A DNA stretch of 64,000 nt. It comes from Flavobacterium sp. GTDB taxonomy: Bacteria > Bacteroidota > Bacteroidia > Flavobacteriales > Flavobacteriaceae. How positions within the stretch are numbered: the first letter of the stretch is position 1; each line of letters starts with the position of its first letter. The stretch lies in assembly GCF_004295795.1 (NCBI RefSeq), contig NZ_SEBR01000027.1, forward strand, positions 1-64,000. Direction: 5' to 3'. The translations under genes were made by a program, and so were the position numbers. Shown here one piece after another: positions 62,132-64,000 of this stretch. Below the pieces are notes generated by a model, which saw only the letters and a list, made by a program, of their open reading frames with translations, did no database searches and was not told the DNA's origin.

Positions 62132-62986
62132 TCATTTTCCGGCGCGGAACAGGAAATCCTTTTCCTCCTTCGTCAGGCTGTCATAACCTGAACGGGAAAT
62201 CTTGTCGAGTATTTCGTCTATCTGTTGTTGTGTCTTGTCTTTCGTTACCACCTTGGACGGTTGTCTTTCCTGTTTCTGGTAATTTTTGTGAACCGTCTTG
62301 AATTTCGTCTTCTTCTCGCCTTTCTTGAACAGATTCGCGAAAAAATCGACTACCGAAGTCACTATCGTACTCAAATCGGTTCCATTTTGCAGCAGTTTCA
62401 TGTAAATGAACCCGAAAAGTGCCGCCGACAGGTGCGACAAATGGCTCACGGTATCGCCCGACGGAATCGCGATAATGTCGAAAAACAGCAACACGCCCGT
62501 GATAATCCAAAGTTTGACGTTTCCGATGAGCAATAACCGAACCTGCATCGTCGGATCGTAAGTCGTGATCGCTACCAAAACCGCCATCACGGCCGCCGAA
62601 GCGCCCACAAGTCCCGTTCCGGATTTGAAAATGTAGAAATTGGCGATGAAGACCAAAGCGGCGAAAATCGCGCCCAAAAAGTAAACACCGATAAATTGCT
62701 TAATATTGAAATAGGTACGAAAAAGACGAGCGGCAAAGTTCAGCACCAACATATTGCTCAAAATGTGCATGAAGTTGGCGTGCAGGAACGAATAGGTGAC
62801 GATCGTCCACGGATAGTATTGTACGACATCGGCACGCAACGCCAGCCAAGCCGGAAATTGCTTGTAATGCGAGAACGCAAAGTACAAAGCCGACATGATG
62901 TAAATCGCCACGTTTACGATGATCAGACGCGTTTCCGGTCCGCCCAAAGCATATTCGCTCTTTATGTCATTCCAAATACGCGACAT
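62132..62986 (-). CDS. Rhomboid-family intramembrane protease, second copy
   Basis: The 284-residue protein has six or more membrane helices. The nucleophile motif reads GLVGASAAV with Ser130 (GASA in place of GxSG), and the general-base His is in SHLSHLSAALFGF, 182 or 185. A charged C-terminal tail of about 80 residues (KKGEKKTKFKTVHKNYQKQ...) follows. It starts 1 nt after the stop of the other rhomboid gene. Confidence 0.88.
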   Translation of the reverse strand: MSRIWNDIKSEYALGGPETRLIIVNVAIYIMSALYFAFSHYKQFPAWLALRADVVQYYPWTIVTYSFLHANFMHILSNMLVLNFAARLFRTYFNIKQFIGVYFLGAIFAALVFIANFYIFKSGTGLVGASAAVMAVLVAITTYDPTMQVRLLLIGNVKLWIITGVLLFFDIIAIPSGDTVSHLSHLSAALFGFIYMKLLQNGTDLSTIVTSVVDFFANLFKKGEKKTKFKTVHKNYQKQERQPSKVVTKDKTQQQIDEILDKISRSGYDSLTKEEKDFLFRAGK

Positions 62987-62987
62987 G

Positions 62988-63812
62988 TCAGTTCCAGCGG
63001 TTATGGGTGAACTTCCTGTTTCTCCAGTTCCACATCATCAGGAATCCGAAAAGCGCTCCGCCTATGTGGGCAAAGTGCGCGACGCCTGTGCTTGGTCCGC
63101 CAATGATCGAACTCGAGGAAATTCCTCCGACAAAGTCAAACAGGATAATTCCGGGAACAAAGTATTTGGCCTTGATTGGGATCGGAAGGAAAATCATCAT
63201 CATTTCCGAATTCGGGAACATGAAAGCATAGGCGACCAAAAGTCCGTAAATCGCACCCGAGGCGCCAACCACAGAAATCTGGCTCTGGCACGCAGCTTGG
63301 TATAAGGCGTCAAAACTGGACTGGGAAAGCGACGCCATTTGTCCGTTCTGCAACAAAATCGGCTGTAATCCTTTGAGGAACAATTCCTTGCTAAAAACGT
63401 CTCCATCCTCGAATTGAAGGTTCAAAATCCTGTGTACATCTTCTGTGCTCAAACCGACATCGGTCACTTGGGAAAGAAAGTGATGCACTTCGAGATACGT
63501 CACGCCCATGTTCACCAAAGCCGCGCCAAGTCCGCAAGTGATATAAAAAGCGAGGAATCTTTTCGCGCCCCAGAAATGCTCCAGAGTCGATCCGAACATG
63601 TACAAGCCCAACATATTGAAAACAATATGCTCGATTCGCGGAAATGGCGCATGCATGAACATGTGCGTAAGCGGTTGCCAAAAATGGAACAAGTCGTTCT
63701 GGAAATAATACAGCGATAGCAACGGATAAGCCGGAGCCACAAGTTGGGCACCGATGTAAAACAGGACATTTAAAATCAACAGTTGCTTGACAACTGGCGT
63801 AATTGGCATCAT
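62988..63812 (-). CDS. Rhomboid-family intramembrane protease
   Basis: The 274-residue protease has Ser185 in VVGASGAIYG, the canonical GASG, and His248 in GVAHFAHIGGALFG. A loop of about 80 residues (110-175) between two helices is longer than in minimal rhomboids. It starts at ATG 63812, overlapping the mutL stop, so the two are translationally coupled. Confidence 0.92.
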   Translation of the reverse strand: MMPITPVVKQLLILNVLFYIGAQLVAPAYPLLSLYYFQNDLFHFWQPLTHMFMHAPFPRIEHIVFNMLGLYMFGSTLEHFWGAKRFLAFYITCGLGAALVNMGVTYLEVHHFLSQVTDVGLSTEDVHRILNLQFEDGDVFSKELFLKGLQPILLQNGQMASLSQSSFDALYQAACQSQISVVGASGAIYGLLVAYAFMFPNSEMMMIFLPIPIKAKYFVPGIILFDFVGGISSSSIIGGPSTGVAHFAHIGGALFGFLMMWNWRNRKFTHNRWN

Positions 63813-64000
63813 ATAGCGAATCTCTTATCTATATCTTCCACACGGAATGTGATGAAAGTCGGTTTCCCGAAAGGTGAAACATCTGGTTCTTTGCATGCGA
63901 ACAATCCGTTCACAAGGTTTTCCTGCTCGCGTTCACTCAAAATCGTGCCCGTTTTTACTGCAAGACTTTTGGCCATTGACTTGGCTATGGAATCGTTTTG
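63809..64000 (-). CDS. mutL: DNA mismatch repair protein MutL, C-terminal end (partial)
   Basis: The last 64 codons of a gene running beyond the window end are visible. The translation includes DSIAKSMAKSLAVKTG, LFACKEPDVSPFGKPTFIT and ends EDIDKRFAI, matching the C-terminal dimer/endonuclease region of MutL (CPHGRPT-like motif, here SPFGKPT). It acts with MutS in mismatch repair. The stop overlaps the rhomboid start. Confidence 0.9.
   Translation of the reverse strand, partial: QNDSIAKSMAKSLAVKTGTILSEREQENLVNGLFACKEPDVSPFGKPTFITFRVEDIDKRFAI

Overview
The window is a chromosomal segment of a Bacteroidota bacterium, most likely Flavobacterium or a close relative in the Flavobacteriaceae. The evidence is a SusC/SusD glycan-uptake locus, two proteins with C-terminal type IX secretion (T9SS) sorting domains, lipoproteins with acidic residues just after the lipid-modified Cys, promoters of the Bacteroidota type (TTG, about 19 nt, TAnnTTTG), the gene order parA-parB-DUF5683-dapB-lepB-wbqC, and dense families of intergenic inverted repeats of a kind common in this genus. 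No phage, IS transposase, rRNA or CRISPR array was found.

Layout. 0.4-7.7 kb: an NTF2-like exported protein, an exported alpha/beta hydrolase, an ABC ATPase followed by a permease fused to an M1 peptidase, and a DUF2807 protein. 7.7-8.6 kb: a non-coding tandem array with a unit of about 190 bp. 8.6-10.1 kb: trxB and a small DUF6483-like gene. 10.4-17.5 kb: a complete histidine operon, hisG-D-C-B-H-A-F-IE, mostly joined by ATGA or other short overlaps. It is preceded by an 18-residue leader peptide with four consecutive His codons and then a terminator hairpin, a textbook attenuator layout. 17.5-28.9 kb: an inward-facing DUF6377 membrane regulator and a polysaccharide utilisation locus (DUF5004 lipoprotein, exported protein, SusC, SusD, GH99-like, GH97). 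29.1-34.2 kb: tRNA-Pro(TGG), an Imm22-like gene, a 2,4-dienoyl-CoA reductase-like SDR, a T9SS surface protein and a T9SS M23 peptidase.

34.2-36.1 kb is the most unusual region. Four tandem units of about 318 bp each carry a 140-bp palindromic element bounded by RYYYAAC and GTTRRRY, the box layout of an integron attC site. The array is enclosed by oppositely oriented CCGATAGCTATCGG-containing repeats, and a fifth, diverged copy of the element lies at 41.7 kb. 36.1-41.0 kb: a small membrane protein and an ABC/HlyD/TolC export operon whose ATPase domain has degenerate catalytic motifs. 41.0-42.1 kb: more repeats. 42.1-47.2 kb: methylmalonyl-CoA mutase large and small subunit genes with a TonB-C-like gene between them, then an AraC regulator divergent from a phytanoyl-CoA dioxygenase-like gene. 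48.4-54.9 kb: a GH13 amylase, a lipoprotein, udk, divIC, a LexA-like repressor and small proteins. 55.4-60.7 kb: parA, parB, a DUF5683 gene, dapB, lepB and wbqC. 60.7-64.0 kb, minus strand: a small protein, an EEP-family phosphatase, two rhomboids and the 3' end of mutL.

Functionally, the window combines histidine biosynthesis under probable attenuation, an alpha-glucan or alpha-mannan uptake locus with its own regulator, propionate/odd-chain metabolism, an export pump, and chromosome-partition and cell-envelope housekeeping genes. All functions are read from motifs by eye. No database search was run.
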